Positions 44,220-54,899 of a DNA stretch of 64,000 nucleotides are shown here, piece after piece. Every line of letters starts with the position of its first letter. Within the stretch, counting starts at the first letter, position 1. The stretch covers positions 1 through 64,000 of the forward strand of contig NW_026942880.1 in the NCBI RefSeq assembly GCF_024139115.2. Reading direction: 5' to 3'. The DNA comes from Armigeres subalbatus. Taxonomy: Eukaryota; Arthropoda; Insecta; Diptera; Culicidae. The position numbers and the translations under genes are program-made. The notes beneath the pieces were generated by a model. It was not told where the DNA came from and searched no databases. It worked only from the letters and a program-made list of their open reading frames with translations.

Positions 44220-45600
44220 ACCGGACTGATGTCGCCTAGCGCACGTCAAATCGTGATGAATTCAAATAAACGTCCCCAACCTCCCTTTTTGGAATCTATA
44301 TAAATGAGACCTTCGGATAACGCATTGAGTTAGTGGATTAGACAGTTCTATGGCAGTGTGAATATGAGATAAATGGCTAAAATAGGTAATTAGCCTCAAC
44401 GTAGCAATGGAAATATGATTCAAAATAATGAGTTACCCACTGGTTGAGCAAAAATTTGTGGACTTCGCGCTTGAAATCTGGGCTGGAGATGCTTTACCAA
44501 CGATAACTCGCTTTATTGTCTTGGGCTCGATACATTAGAAAACTGGAGAAAGGTAGCTAACACATTCTTTTGTAGATATTATTGGCGGAAAATATGTGTC
44601 TCCTACTTGTTCCCATTTTACGAAGGAAGAGTAGGTTTAAGATATTCTCGACATTTCAAATTCCAATTCCAAAACTTTCTAGAAATGAATCGATCGTATA
44701 TGATGTCTCTATAATACAAATTGTGAACGTTTAAATGTAATAATTCTGAAGAACAAATCAAACATGTACTTAGTCGTAGTTTTTAGTTGAATGACCAATG
44801 AATGTATGTATTTCAGAATGAATAATGGACATGCACCTCCATCAAATAAATCTATAAATCAAATCAAACGATCCCTATCCCGGTAATCAAGTAGTCCAGG
44901 CACCAGCCAGGCTGGGATGTCGCACAATGAATCAATGAAAATAGTTTGCGTTAGTAATTCAACACAAGTACAAGAGAGATACAGTGATCTATGGTGTATA
45001 AATTAAGAATATAACGATTTGCCGACCCCAAATAGGCAAGGTTGCTGATTTATGTCTAAGCGCCGACGTAACATTTTACTTCGATATTAATAAACAAATG
45101 AATAAAGTTAAAAAAAACTTCGATGTTAATCTGATATAAGTTATCCAATCATGGTTTGAACCAATAGTCAGGCATCAGATGAGCCGTCAAAACAAAGTTC
45201 ATTTATTGCATTCGAAAGACATGTTACAAATTCGAACTCTAGTTGATATGGAAGCCTAGTTCATTATCTTTCATGAACATCCTGGGTTCACATATGTACT
45301 TAGTTTCATTGAAAAACAGGAAGTTGTATCAGAGACACAACCGCAAAATCAACGTAGAATTACGTTTTAGAGTGCAGCGACTCAGAACAGTAATTATTGC
45401 CAAATTTGATTTTAAACAATTATCAATTCACGCTCCAGATGACTTATAGCCTCGGCCATCAGGTTGTGTATAATAAGTTTTCAACAGTGCCTCACAATTT
45501 TTTTTTAAAGTTTAGCGCTTTTTTGTTTCTAATAGTTGTGCAAAATTTTAAAGAGTTTGTCGATCGATTGATACAATAAACATCAAAATCGGTTGAAAGA
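44220..45600. other. AT-rich sequence, no gene seen
   Basis: TATTAATAAACAAATGAATAAAG near 45087 looks like a retroelement 3' tail but has no body I can recognise. Nothing else was seen. Confidence 0.4.
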
Positions 45601-45613
45601 TGGCTGAGGTATG

Positions 45614-45880
45614 TGTAGGGATTGAGAGGGTATGGTAAATATATTGACTGAATGAGAGGGCATATAGTCATTACGAGTGACTATAATAACAGTGTCGTCA
45701 AGTGTCAGAATTGAAACAGAATCGTCTCTCAGTTCCATACAAATCGCGTTCAAACGAGCAGGAGACCTTCAAACGTGGCACATGACGTTACTCTTCTATA
45801 GGACTCTAATAGTCATGAGTACTAGATGCGAGAGGTGACAGTTGAACGAAGTGAGCATTCAGTTTGTTATGTATTTCGCG
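45614..45880 (+). repeat. Direct-repeat (LTR-like) copy A, containing a small MITE
   Basis: TGTAGGGATTGAGAGGGTAT, then AAATATATTGACTGAATGAG, then TAGATGCGAGAGGTGACAGT and GAGCATTCAGTTTGT, is shared with 49434-49545. Copy A carries a 138-bp insert at 45672-45809 that copy B lacks. The pair could be LTRs of a non-autonomous retroelement (TG start, purine-rich AGCAGGAGGAAGA before copy B) or a duplication of satellite flanks. No primer-binding site was identified. Confidence 0.65.
45672..45808. mobile_element. Small hAT-like MITE with 8-bp duplication ATAGTCAT
   Basis: ATAGTCAT flanks the insert at 45664-45671 and 45809-45816. The related sequence at 49484-49500 has a single ATAGTCAT and no insert, a natural empty site. 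The insert ends (TACGAGTGACTATA and, complemented, TAGAGTCCTATA) are weakly inverted. 8-bp duplications fit hAT-type insertion. Confidence 0.72.
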
Positions 45881-46319
45881 GGAAGCAGTGGTGCTTCGGG
45901 CTGCTGCGGATCGAGCAGCAGCTGAAGACGATGATTCGGATGTACCTCTCCTGAGGACACGACAATGGCCAAGTCGGTACCTTATGATCGATGGCGCTCC
46001 GAAATTATCACGCTCGGTCGCAAGTGGAGAAAAAAATCGGAATCGCGAGTGCTTGTTTTTTTGAAAAAAGTACACGGAAACGCAATAATAATAAAAGTTT
46101 CGTTTGTGACATTTATGACACTGGAAAAAAAAAAAATGTTTGCAAAAATAAAATAAAATTATTTATCTTAAAAAGGTAAATTTCATTGGAACAACTAGAA
46201 ATTTTATTTGAATATACATTATTTGTATATCGCTTGGAGATATTAATATGTGCGCTGATAAACTAAGTGGAACTATAGATTTCAAAGTGTGGATTATTAG
46301 TAGGTGAACTAGACAATAA

Positions 46320-46410
46320 TTTTTCCGAAGGTAATCCCTGATAGGGTAAAACAATCATTCCCCGAGGAGGTGTTCCTGATAGGGTAAACAATCATTCCCC
46401 GAGGGTACCA
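46320..46410 (+). repeat. Tandem duplication of a ~43-bp unit
   Basis: CCTGATAGGGTAAAACAATC, then ATTCCCCGAGG, occurs twice in direct order (near 46338 and 46376). Confidence 0.8.
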
Positions 46411-46667
46411 ATGTATGAATATGTAACCAAATAATTGCGTAGAATATTGTGATGTTTGTTTTGATTTAGATGCAGATTGATGTTCTAGGAGCCTGGAAGG
46501 TTCTATCCGTGACGAATTCCGAGATCAGTAGTTGATTTGAGTTCAGTGTTAGAAAATGTAAACAAAGAAGGAGAATATTGTTATGATTTGTTTCTGATTC
46601 TGATGCAAGATTGATGCATTCTGAGATAGAGGTTGACTTGAGTTCAGTGTTAGAAAATGTAAAAAAG

Positions 46668-47830
46668 AGACATTCGGACCTCTGAAAGGAGACTTCGGGC
46701 CTCTTGAAAGGCTTCCGGGCCTCTTGAAAGGCTTCCGGGCCTCTTGAAGAGCTTGGCCTCTTGAAAGGAGGCTTCCGGGCCTCTGAAGGCTCGGCCTCTT
46801 GAAAGGAGGCTTCGGGCCTCTTGAAAGAGCTTCAGGCCCTCTTGAAGGAGCTTCCGGGCCTCTTGAAGGAAGCTTCGGCCTCTTGAAAGAAGCTTCAGGC
46901 CTCTTGAAGGCTTCAGGCCTCTTGAAAGGAGGCTTCGGCCTCTTGAAAGAGCTGCGGGCCTCTGAAGGAGGCTTCCGGGCCTCTTGAAAGGAGGCTTCCA
47001 GGCCTCTTGAAAGAGAGCTTCCGGGCCTCTGAAAGGAGGCTTCCAGGCCTCGACGAAGGAGGCTTCGGCCTCTTGAAGGCTTCAGGCCTCTTGAGGAGGC
47101 TTCGGGCCTCTTGAAGAGGAGGCTTCAGGCCTCTTGAAGGCTGGGCCTCTTGAAGGGCTGGGCCTCTTGAAGGCTTCGGGCCTTGAAAGGGCTTCAGGGC
47201 CTCTCTTGAAAGGAGGCTTCGGGCCTCTTGAAGGAGGCTTCGGGCCTCTTGAAGGAGCTCCGGGCCTCTTGAAAGGAGGCCTTCGGGCCCTCTTGAAAGG
47301 AGGCTGGGCCCCTTGAGGAGGCTTCCGGGCCTCTTGAAGGAGGGCTTCGGGCCTCTTGAAGGAGGCTTCAGGCCTCTGAAGGGGCTTCGGGCCTCTTGAA
47401 AGGAGACTCGGCTCTTGAAAGAGAGCTTCAGGCCTCTTGAAAGAGGCTTCGCAGGCCTCTTGAAAGGAGGCTTCCGGGCCTCTTGAAAGGGCTTCAGGCC
47501 TCTTGAAAGGCTTCAGGCCTCTTGAAAGGAGGCTTCGGCCTCTTGAAAGGGGCTTCCGGGCCTCTTGAAAGGAGGCTTCGGGCCTCTTGAAGGAGGCTCC
47601 AGGCCTCTTGAAAGGACTTCGGGCCTCTTGAGCTTCAGGCCTTTGAAGAGGCTTCGGGCCTCTTAAAAGGAGGCTTCCGGGCCTCTGAAAGGGAGGCTTC
47701 GGGCCTCTTGAAAGGAGGCTTCCGGGCCTCTTGAAAGGAGGCTTCGGGCCTCTTGAAAGGAGGCTCGCTTGAGAGGGGCTTGGGCCTCTTGAAAGGAGGC
47801 TCCTCTTGGACCGCCTCTTAAGGAGGCTCT
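46668..47830. repeat. 24-bp minisatellite, (GGAGGCTTCGGGCCTCTTGAAA)-like, ~45-50 units
   Basis: GGGCCTCTTGAAAGGAGGCTTC-type units follow one another for 1.16 kb with frequent 1-3-base deletions. The unit is GC-rich in an AT-rich window and partly self-complementary (GAGGCTTC...GGCCTC). Because 24 is a multiple of three, fragments of open frame read Gly-Pro-Leu-Glu-Gly repeats; these are artefacts. Confidence 0.9.
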
Positions 47831-48129
47831 AGAGGTAGTTCACGATCCTCTTATGGCCTTTCAAGGATCTTTGAATGTTTTTTTTTATTTTGTTCATTCG
47901 ATCGATTTTTTGTTACCGTAGCCTTAGAGGTCAGGATTCAGTTGGCTTTAAATTACTGATCGCTATGAATTTTATGTACAAGAAAAAGTTTAGAAATAAA
48001 AAAACGCAATTATCAAAACATTATCAATATGTTTTGATTGTAGTTACGAAGTCCATTTACGCATCTTTGTCCGAAGGTACCCCCTGCGGCTAGAAAAGGT
48101 ACGCCAGAATTAATGTGTACCCCAGGTTG

Positions 48130-49375
48130 AGAACCTGTTCTAGAGCCTGGTAAGTTCTATTCATGACTGCATTCCGAGATCAATAATTGATTTGGTTCAT
48201 GTTGAAATGTAACAAAGAGAGAACATGGAAGCAATGAGTTAAGTAGATGATATTGTATGATTTATTTCTGATTCTGATGCAAGATTAATGTTCTAGAGCC
48301 TGGTAAGTTCTATCCATGACTGCATTCTGAGATCAGTAGTTGACTTGAGTTCAGTGTTAGAAAATGTAACCAAGAGGAAACATGTGAGCAGATTGTTGCG
48401 TAAGTTTATTGATGATTTGTTTCTGATTTTGATAAGATTGATGTTCTAGAGCCTGGTAAGTTATATCCATGACTGCATTCCGAGATCAATAGCTGATATG
48501 GGTTCAGTGTTAGAAAATGTAACAAAGGAGAAACATGTGAGCAATGACTTGATAGAATATTGTTGATGATTCATTTCTGATTTTGATGCAAGATTGATGT
48601 TTTAGAGCTTTGTAAGCCCTATCCATGACTGCATTCGAGATCAGTAGTTGATTTGAGGTCAGTGTTAGAAAATGTAAACAGAGGGAAACATGTAAGCATG
48701 AGTTGCGTAGAATATTATTGATGATTTGTTCCTGATTTTGATGATGATTGTTGTTCTAGAGCCTGTGAAGTTCTATCCATGATTGCATCAGAGATCAATA
48801 ACATTTTGAGTTCAGTGTAAGAAAATGTAAACAAAAGCATTAATGAGTGCGTAGAATATTGTTGATGATTTGTTCCTGATTTTGATGATGTTGTTGGAGC
48901 CTGTAACCTCTATCCATGCTCATTCCGAGATCAATAGTTGACTTGAGTTCAGTGTTAGAAATGTAAACAAAGAGAGAAACATGAAGCAATGAGTTACGTA
49001 GAATATGATTGATGATGATATATTTCGGTTTTGACGCAAGATTGATGTTCTAGAGCCTGGTAAGTTCTATCCATGACTGCATTTCGAGATCAGTGGTTGA
49101 CTTGGTTCAGTGTTAGAAAATGTAAACAAGATGAGAACAAAGTAAGCAAAGACTGGGTGGAATATTGTTGATGATTTGTTTCTGATTTTGATGCAAGATT
49201 GATGTTCTAGAGCCTGGTGAACTCTATCCATGACTGCATTTCGAAATCGCTGAAATCAGTGGTTGACTTGATTTCAGTGTTAGAAAATGTAAACAGAACT
49301 TGTAAGCAAGGATGTCTAGAATATTGTTGATGATTTTTTTCTTCTGTATTTGTGTAAGATTGATGTTCTTGGGCA
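48130..49375 (+). repeat. ~155-bp satellite, about eight copies
   Basis: GTTCTAGAGCCTGGTAAGTT, then CTATCCATGACTGCATTCCG, then TTCAGTGTTAGAAAATGTAA recurs with starts near 48138, 48288, 48444, 48599, 48752, 48896, 49046 and 49205. A ninth unit starts near 46482, before the minisatellite, so the minisatellite arose in, or was inserted into, this array. Units differ by many single-base deletions. Confidence 0.9.
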
Positions 49376-49433
49376 TTATAAGCAGAGCAAAATAATAATA
49401 ATAAAATTGTATAAGAGTAGAGCAGGAGGAAGA

Positions 49434-49545
49434 TGTAGGGATTGAGAGGGTATGAGTAAATATATTGATTGAATAAGAGGGCATATAGTCATGAGTCTAG
49501 ATGCGAGAGGTGACAGTTGAACAAAGTGAGCATTCAGTTTGTGGT
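49434..49545 (+). repeat. Direct-repeat (LTR-like) copy B, empty site for the MITE
   Basis: Matches copy A at 45614-45880 without the 137-bp insert. It is preceded by a purine-rich stretch, GAGCAGGAGGAAGA. Confidence 0.65.
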
Positions 49546-49579
49546 GTATCAGTTTTCGCAAGGTAATGGCCAGCTGCCT

Positions 49580-49765
49580 GCAGGTTAGTCTCGTTTGACA
49601 TTTCTGGAGGTCAACTGCCCCACCGCTCCGAGCATTCTGACCAATGTGGCATAAAAAGAAGGTGCTGCTGAAGTGTATTCAAGCCTTTTTTTTATACCAC
49701 ATTGATCAAAATGCTCGAACAGTGGTGCATTGACCTCCAAGCTCAAACGAACTAACTGAACAACT
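49580..49765. mobile_element. Foldback MITE with ~75-bp arms
   Basis: GTTAGTCTCGTTTGACATTT, then GAGGTCAACTGC and CGAGCATTCTGACCAATGTG, pairs with the complement of CACATTGATCAAAATGCTCG, then GACCTCCAAGCTCAAACGAA. The centre holds AAGGTGCTGCTGAAGTGTATTC. No coding. Confidence 0.8.
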
Positions 49766-49789
49766 TCCACTCATAACTGGATTTCATGA

Positions 49790-52700
49790 AACAGTACACA
49801 GATAAGAAAAGTTGTTGAAATTTGAAAGTAATGCACATAAAGGGAATGCCAAGAGCGTAAATTTAAACATGTTTCGTCTGAATATATGCAATTTCCATTG
49901 CATTATGTCACTTTTATATGATGTATATAGAAACTGACATATGATGAATTGCATCATTAGTCAATTGGAAAATATCCATGCCTAAAATAGTGTAATTTTC
50001 CATGTGTTTATTTTTACGCTTCTTAGTTTTCATTATTGTTTTCTGTGTATTTTGGGTGCTGCGATCGAGCCAACGTTTAAGCTACACTGTTCATGGTTAG
50101 AACTAAATTCGTACCATGGTTTGAACTACTGGCAGCAGCTTCTAAATATAATACTAATAACATGCATGAAACGCTGAGGAACCATTCTTCTTCTCGCATT
50201 AAAAAAACAATATTAGTTATACACTTTGATTTGCAAGAAAAAAAACTTATGCTGATGACTGTTTTAAAGTGTGTTGTAATACATATGAACTCTGATTAAT
50301 CCAGATCTGACTTTAATTATATAATCTCCTTTATAATTTGAAATGCATCATCTTGATTTATTGTAAAACCATCTATGATTCTGTACGATAAATTCCAGTT
50401 GCTTTTGGAACGCACAGTCTCTTCTACTCAAACCGCCAATCACGCTAAAAATATCGGAAACTTTTGAGATTTACCTACCACTTTGCTTTGATTTGCCATC
50501 CGTTGCGTTGAAAAACATTCGCAAATCTTTGAATCCTTATCGATTTTCCACCTTCCGGTGACATACACAACGCGCGCAAGAAGTCCGCTCTAGAGCACCT
50601 GATCGATCCTTATAAGCTGGTCCTGCTGCCCGTCCCGCGTATGCGGTAATAGTAACCGAAGAACGTTGTTGCCGAAGGTGGTGGGTAGTTTGGTAGGGGT
50701 AACTGAAAGCTAAAAAAAAATCGCCGTGTCCCTTGCAATAGATCCTCGTTGTTCTTAACGAGAAAAAGGAGAAACGGGAAACCGTGAGGCGTGTGTGTTC
50801 TTGATGCTGGCTGTCCACTTGTTAGGAAAAACGGACGGATGGACGAACGACGACGGTTGGTCCGGATCTCTTTGGACTTGGCTCGTGAGGATTGGGAAAA
50901 ATGCCAGCGGAAAAAATGCTCGCAAAATAAGGAGCTTCACTTACCGTCCCGCTATTGCACTACTGGTGTTGCTGTCTGCCGTCTCTCTTCACCTGTCACA
51001 TTCCCACCGACCGCCACCATATCCCTGGCGAGTATGGCTGATTTTCCTCTAGGTTTTTCCCGGTTCGGATTGAACGATGTACGAAAAAAACTTGGAATCT
51101 GACTGCGTCCGTGGCAGCAGCAGCAGCGATAAGGGATTAAGTAAAATGGACCTTTAGTCGAATACGGCAGCAATGCATGCAGCTCGTGGGAGGGATCTAA
51201 ATTCAAAAAATCTGTATCGAGGAGAAAGTCAGCTGCGGAAGAAAAGAAGAAGAAAATGGGTTTTGTGAATATATTCGCGAGAAACGGTTTTCTCGTCCTT
51301 GCGGATGTCAGTGTCGTCGTCACTCTTCTGCTACCTCCCAACGATCCTCTTGTCTGCCCTTTGCTGGAAGTCGGACAGTTTGAGAGGACATGTTCACCGG
51401 CTAACTCAGCACCTTTTGCAGACATCTGCAAGGAACGGGCAGAGGTGTGTGTACGTTGGGGCAGAATAATAATTCATACTTCGAACCTTTTCGGAAAAAA
51501 TGCAAAAATAACTGAATTTTAAGTCAATGAATGTTATTTAAATGCCATCTGTTTACTAATGATCTTTTCAGCGCAAATAAATATTACATACACCATCTCC
51601 CACACTCATCACTCCCACAGCTCCTGGAAGAAGTTTTGTTGGCGATATTTTCCAGAAGCCCTAACCCTAGCAACTGCTCTTTGCACCTAAGCTTGGTTGA
51701 ATCACAGAACGGCAGAGTCCTTTTCGTACTTGGCACACAACGAGAAGATATTCTGCTGGACAGTAGTGCTGCGTATTTCTTCATCCGATTTGCGAGACAC
51801 ACATTTGCTGACGAAAAACCGATAGGTAAGAAGAGGGAAAACGAGGGTTTTCCGATTATTTTCATCTGCTACCATCCTCAGGGAGATTTTCTCGGATGCA
51901 CGTAAGCCCACGTCTTTCTTTCGCGCGCAACACCCGCGTGGGGGAAGCTGGCGCAGGGTGCACCTAGCAGAGTTTTCTGGAAATATTTCCACAGTTCATA
52001 GAGAAAAGTTCTTTTTAGTGCAAAGCACTTTTCAGATTATTTGTTGATACGTTGAAATTTGTATGAAGTTTGAGAATAACTTTATTATCAAATAAATTAA
52101 TGAATATTGAATATCTTTAAAGATTGAACCCAAAGAGTTGATTAATTTTGTGCAATTTTCTCCTTCATATGTGTGTGTATTCGATTCCACCCCGAATTAC
52201 CGTTGAACTTTTTTTTAAGAAAAATGGAATTTTCGGGCAAAGAACGGTCAGTGTTGTCAATTGTCCGGGACTCGTCGAACGCTCTGCTCTGTCTCTCAGC
52301 TCAACGTCGAAACTTCCTCCTCGCATCACCGACCCGACAGATTCTAATCAGAGAACATGCCGGCATAAAAATAAGGAAGCCAGGGAAAACCTGACCCTTT
52401 AGAGAGTGGACGATGACGCCGCCGACGACGACGATGAGGACAGTAACGGTGGTGGTGGGTGCAAATTCGACTCCGGAGCGCGCGAGGGAGAAACGGCGTC
52501 TTTATAAAGCATGCGGCCCCATGGCGGGCGTCGCCAAAGCCGCAGTCCATTTTCTCGGCAGGCATGTGGACCACTGACTGCTTCCATCTTCCACTCACTG
52601 CTGATGCCACCGCGTTTCATATCTGAGTGGAGGATATCCTAGAAGTGACCGTTATCGTCGTCGTCGTCGTCTCATCCTCCAGATTCCAACGACCGTATGA

Positions 52701-53330
52701 AGAAAAGCACTTTGCGCTATTTCGCTGGAATTCGCTCTTCAAGTGTCCACCTCCGATCCGCTGCTGTTGTGCCACGCTCCTTCACACATGCTGATGTTCT
52801 ACATACCTAGGAAAAACGAAAAGTGTACCTTGCCTTGCGTCTTTCACTCGTTCACTTTCGGCAATTTTCCGATCGCTTTCTTGCCGCACCGAAAGAGCAG
52901 AGTTATGTGTACGCTGATGCGGCAGGATCCATTGCGAACATGAAACTGATGCCGAGCGGTGACTAATTCGGATGGATGGATCTTTGGGATTTACTAAGAA
53001 TTTCGGTGAGCTTGGAATGTTGGGGTATTTTAAGATCGAATCGTAATACTTAATTTCACAGTGTTGGTGTTAAAATGTAAGAACATTGATGATGAGCGTG
53101 TGGTCTATTAATAAACTACACATTTTAAATGCGAATTGACGGAGGATCTGGTTAAGTCTAAATGAATGAAAATAAAAACAAAATCAGAAATGTTAAGTGA
53201 AATGCTATATTCAACCAACCAGGTGATATATTCAAGTTGTAATTTTTATTCAATTTTTAACTTACTCTAAATATAAAATCTCTGAATTATTTCCATTGTA
53301 TTATACTTACAAAAGCTTACACACTTAGAA
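49790..53330. other. Least repetitive block; no protein gene recognised
   Basis: 50400-52950 is GC-richer than most of the window, with CG-containing stretches and short triplet runs. There is a TATAAAG at 52502-52508 followed by GC-rich sequence. Several 80-160-codon frames occur on both strands (for example 50952-51431 minus and 51531-51905 plus), but they overlap, share no domain and have no codon-like pattern I trust. It may hold upstream or intronic sequence of a host gene outside the window. That is inference. Confidence 0.35.
52408..52440. repeat. (GAC)n-like triplet run
   Basis: GATGACGCCGCCGACGACGACGATGAGGA. A complementary (GTC)n run, CGTCGTCGTCGTCGTC, lies at 52655-52671. Confidence 0.7.
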
Positions 53331-53335
53331 TAAAT

Positions 53336-53505
53336 CGCGATTCAGTAATTTTACGAAATCTCAAAACAGAACTTCGGTAAATAATTTAACTGATTTTCGG
53401 TGATTTTGACAGTTGAGCAATGGAAAAAATTACAAAAATCTGTAAAATAAATTACCGAACAGTTCTGTGTTGAGATTTCGGTAAATTTACCGAATATGGT
53501 GAAAT
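53336..53505. mobile_element. MITE with inverted CGGTAAATTTACCGAA-type arms
   Basis: TTCAGTAATTTTACGAAATC, then TCAAAACAGAACTTCGGTAA, pairs with the complement of ACCGAACAGTTCTGTGTTGA, then GATTTCGGTAAATTTACCGAA. The loop has GATTTTGACAGTTGAGCAATGG. Confidence 0.75.
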
Positions 53506-53509
53506 AGAG

Positions 53510-54180
53510 TTAAGTGACATGACAAGTATTTAACTGAATTTTTCGGAAAATACGGAAATTTTTCTTAAGTAATTCAACACCAAACTAGCAGATGGCATAT
53601 TTTAATACGTTCTACATAAGAACCTTACAGAGACATATAATAAATTGGCGTATACAATTTCGGAAGATTTTTATACAAATGTTGTATTGAAATCTTACAG
53701 ATTTGTATATGCCAAGATTTTATACAATAATTGTCAGATTTGTTTTTTGGGTGAAGGATAACCTCCGGAAACGTCTTTGGAAGTTTCAACTAGAGAGTTC
53801 TTCCGAATTTTCAACTGAAACCAGTTCGAAAATTTCTCCTGAGTTGGATCAAAACTCCAAAATTTTGTACCCTCAGATTTTTTAAAGGAATTTCCACTCC
53901 AAAGAGTTCCTCTATGAATTTTCAGGTATTATAGCAAAATTCTACAGTAAATTATTTATAGTATCCTTCAGGAGATGCTTGGAATTATTAGTTTCTTCAT
54001 TGATTTATTTCACCAAGAAGAATCAACACATTCAAGATATATACTTCAGGAAATGCTTTGAAACTTATTCTAAAGTAGTCACTGATTTTCTGAATGATTT
54101 TCGGTGGAAGTTTGTAGTGGAAATTTTCTGGGGAATTTCTTGAAGATATTTTGGGAGGAGTTACCTATGGCATTTCCAGG
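53510..54180. repeat. Degenerate GGAAATT/TTCCG repeat region
   Basis: TCTTTGGAAGTTTCAACTAG, TTCTTCCGAATTTTCAAC and GGAATTTCCACTCC recur; the same texture as 1140-1760. No gene. Confidence 0.45.
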
Positions 54181-54182
54181 TT

Positions 54183-54290
54183 TTTCCTTTCTCGTACACT
54201 CGTACCGAAAGACTATATTTCGCTCCAAAAGCCCGAAGACTATGGGTTATATCCAATCGATTCAGCTCAACGAGTAAGGTGAGGTGATGC
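54183..54290 (-). mobile_element. SINE (second family) 3' fragment
   Basis: CCTTTCTCGTACAC, then GAAAGACTATATTTCGCTCC, then CCAATCGATTCAGCTCAACG matches 33826-33920. Truncated on both sides. Confidence 0.65.
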
Positions 54291-54294
54291 CTTT

Positions 54295-54895
54295 TTCCTA
54301 AGCAATGGAGGGGAATCTGCTCAACGACACTCCTGGGTTGTCCAGGAAGTGCGGGGTTAAGAACCACTTCTAACAGCAAACGACCGCTAAACCGTTCCCA
54401 TTGCCGCCAAGCCCATCGTCCCGTCGTACAACCAGAATGATACTTCAAAGGGGCCAGTGCACACGCACCAGAGATGCATCCTGAACAGAACGAGCCAAGA
54501 GCGCGCCTTGGTGTTCTGAGTTTGAACTCGAACACAGTTCAGTGTGCACTGGGTTAGGCGTAAGCAAAACGATCATGGTAACGATTCCTTAGATTTGGAA
54601 CTAAGCAAAAACATACGAGCATGCTTGAATTCTATCCGTTAGATGACCACGTGTTCCATTACTAGCCGAAAACTGAGTAGCACGCCATCGCTTAGAGTTG
54701 TTTTCCTGGGATACAAGTTGCTAAGTTAGGTCAGGGCTCTTGAACAGTGTACGTGTTCAGAACTTTTGAACATGAACACGCGTTCTCGTGTTCAGATGCA
54801 TCTCTGCAACGCACCCTCGAGGTTAGCTGCGTGTCCTTCCACATCGAACCTTGTGACTCCTTTTTAGAAGAACACCATGGTATCGTGCCAGTGCT
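54295..54895. other. Unassigned sequence
   Basis: It contains a mirrored CGTGTTCAG/CTGAACACG pair at about 54752-54800. The 124-codon minus frame at 54161-54535 has no recognisable domain. Confidence 0.35.
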
Positions 54896-54899
54896 TGCC

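Noticed and set aside
46799..47316. Gly-Pro-Leu-Glu repeat frames
   Set aside because: 24-bp minisatellite; multiple of three keeps it open by chance.
46668..49375. CRISPR-like array
   Set aside because: Units are contiguous tandem repeats with no unique spacers, in a eukaryotic context.
50952..51431. 159-codon minus frame
   Set aside because: Overlaps plus frames of similar length, no domain, no start context or splice pattern I can support.
52502..52508. TATA box of a host promoter
   Set aside because: Sequence alone is too weak; no initiator, downstream element or coding exon was found, so it is left as a low-level finding.
54161..54535. 124-codon minus frame
   Set aside because: It runs through a SINE fragment and unassigned sequence; no family features.
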